DNA of 6,211 nucleotides. It comes from Desulfobacteraceae bacterium (GTDB lineage: Bacteria; Desulfobacterota; Desulfobacteria; Desulfobacterales; DAOWNP01). The translations under genes and the position numbers were made by a program. The DNA is taken from positions 1 through 6,211 of the forward strand of contig DAOWNP010000151.1 of assembly GCA_030642545.1 (NCBI GenBank). Reading direction: 5' to 3'. The notes beneath the pieces were generated by a model. It saw nothing but the letters and a program-made list of their open reading frames with translations. It ran no database searches and was not told the DNA's origin. Shown here one piece after another: positions 6,090 to 6,211 of the stretch; within the stretch, counting starts at the first letter, position 1, and each line of letters starts with the position of its first letter.

Positions 6090-6114
6090 AATATTTTCCT
6101 TCATGGAAAATATT
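6090..6114. repeat. 10-bp hairpin with CCTTCATGG at its tip
   Basis: AATATTTTCC (6090-6099) pairs with GGAAAATATT (6105-6114) around TTCAT. On the plus strand it is followed by five T, so it could be a weak terminator for a plus-strand transcript, but no plus-strand gene is seen. The nonamer CCTTCATGG (6098-6106) recurs exactly at 5990-5998, in the second arm of the attenuator-like hairpin. On the minus strand both copies read CCATGAAGG. Confidence 0.45.
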
Positions 6115-6153
6115 TTTTTAAAAATCTATTATAAAAGTTTTTAAAAAAAAGAA

Positions 6154-6182
6154 TAAAGATCATATAATTATTTATATGTCAA
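6154..6182 (-). promoter_or_regulatory. Possible promoter for the 782-residue receptor
   Basis: A perfect -35 box TTGACA lies on the minus strand at 6182-6177. At the ideal 17-base spacing the -10 position reads only TCTTTA (6159-6154), a poor match. A good TATGAT (6164-6159) is too close, at 12 bases, and a perfect TATAAT (6133-6128) is too far and lacks its own -35 box. A 7-bp inverted repeat (AAGATTT, 6181-6187, with AAATCTT, 6193-6199) overlaps the upstream edge of the -35 box and could be an operator. The start point is unresolved, so the call is weak. Confidence 0.25.
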
Positions 6183-6211
6183 GATTTATTTAAAATCTTA
6201 AAAAACTGACA

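Noticed and set aside
6069..6104. An 11-codon minus-strand frame (MKENIRLICLI) as a leader peptide for attenuation
   Set aside because: There is no Shine-Dalgarno sequence, no run of a regulatory amino acid, and its stop is distant from the hairpins.
5903..6211. A second cobalamin riboswitch ahead of the first receptor
   Set aside because: The GCCACTG box, the GTCAG-AAGAC core and the closing helix are all absent on the minus strand.

Overview
The window is AT-rich (by eye roughly 70% A+T) and all convincing genes lie on the minus strand. The genes are those of a Gram-negative bacterium: two complete TonB-dependent outer-membrane receptors (848 and 782 residues), a small exported protein and the first codons of a further exported protein. 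Base composition, long A and T tracts and receptor style would fit an AT-rich anaerobic lineage such as some Desulfobacterota, but the sequence does not prove the taxon.

Layout in the direction of transcription, right to left. (1) 6211-5903: non-coding leader with several hairpins, including two mutually exclusive ones sharing the same GCCA/TGGC core, which look like an attenuator. (2) 5902-3554: first TonB-dependent receptor. (3) 3553-3112: a 442-bp regulatory gap. It holds a promoter (3483-3455), a cobalamin (B12) riboswitch aptamer (3440-3305), a perfect 18-bp A/T hairpin (3300-3263), a candidate antiterminator hairpin (3205-3188) and a strong intrinsic terminator (3191-3151). (4) 3111-565: second TonB-dependent receptor, controlled by that riboswitch. 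(5) 544-62: a 160-residue exported protein of unrecognised family, 20 bp behind the receptor. (6) 37-1: the start of another exported protein, 24 bp further on, running off the window.

The best-supported biological reading is a vitamin B12-repressed uptake operon. When cobalamin is plentiful the aptamer binds it and transcription should stop at the terminator 40-80 bases before the receptor start. When cobalamin is scarce the receptor, the small periplasmic protein and the cut-off gene would be made together. The riboswitch-controlled receptor is therefore probably a corrinoid transporter (BtuB-like in role), although its plug resembles those of haem/haemoglobin receptors and it carries unusual methionine-rich segments. 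The upstream receptor has its own leader and no recognisable B12 aptamer, so its substrate is open. No clear terminator separates it from the riboswitch, so transcripts reading through from it would also be gated by B12.

I found no mobile element, CRISPR array, tRNA or rRNA. The least explained items are the 160-residue protein, the methionine-rich receptor loops and the attenuator-like leader at the right end.
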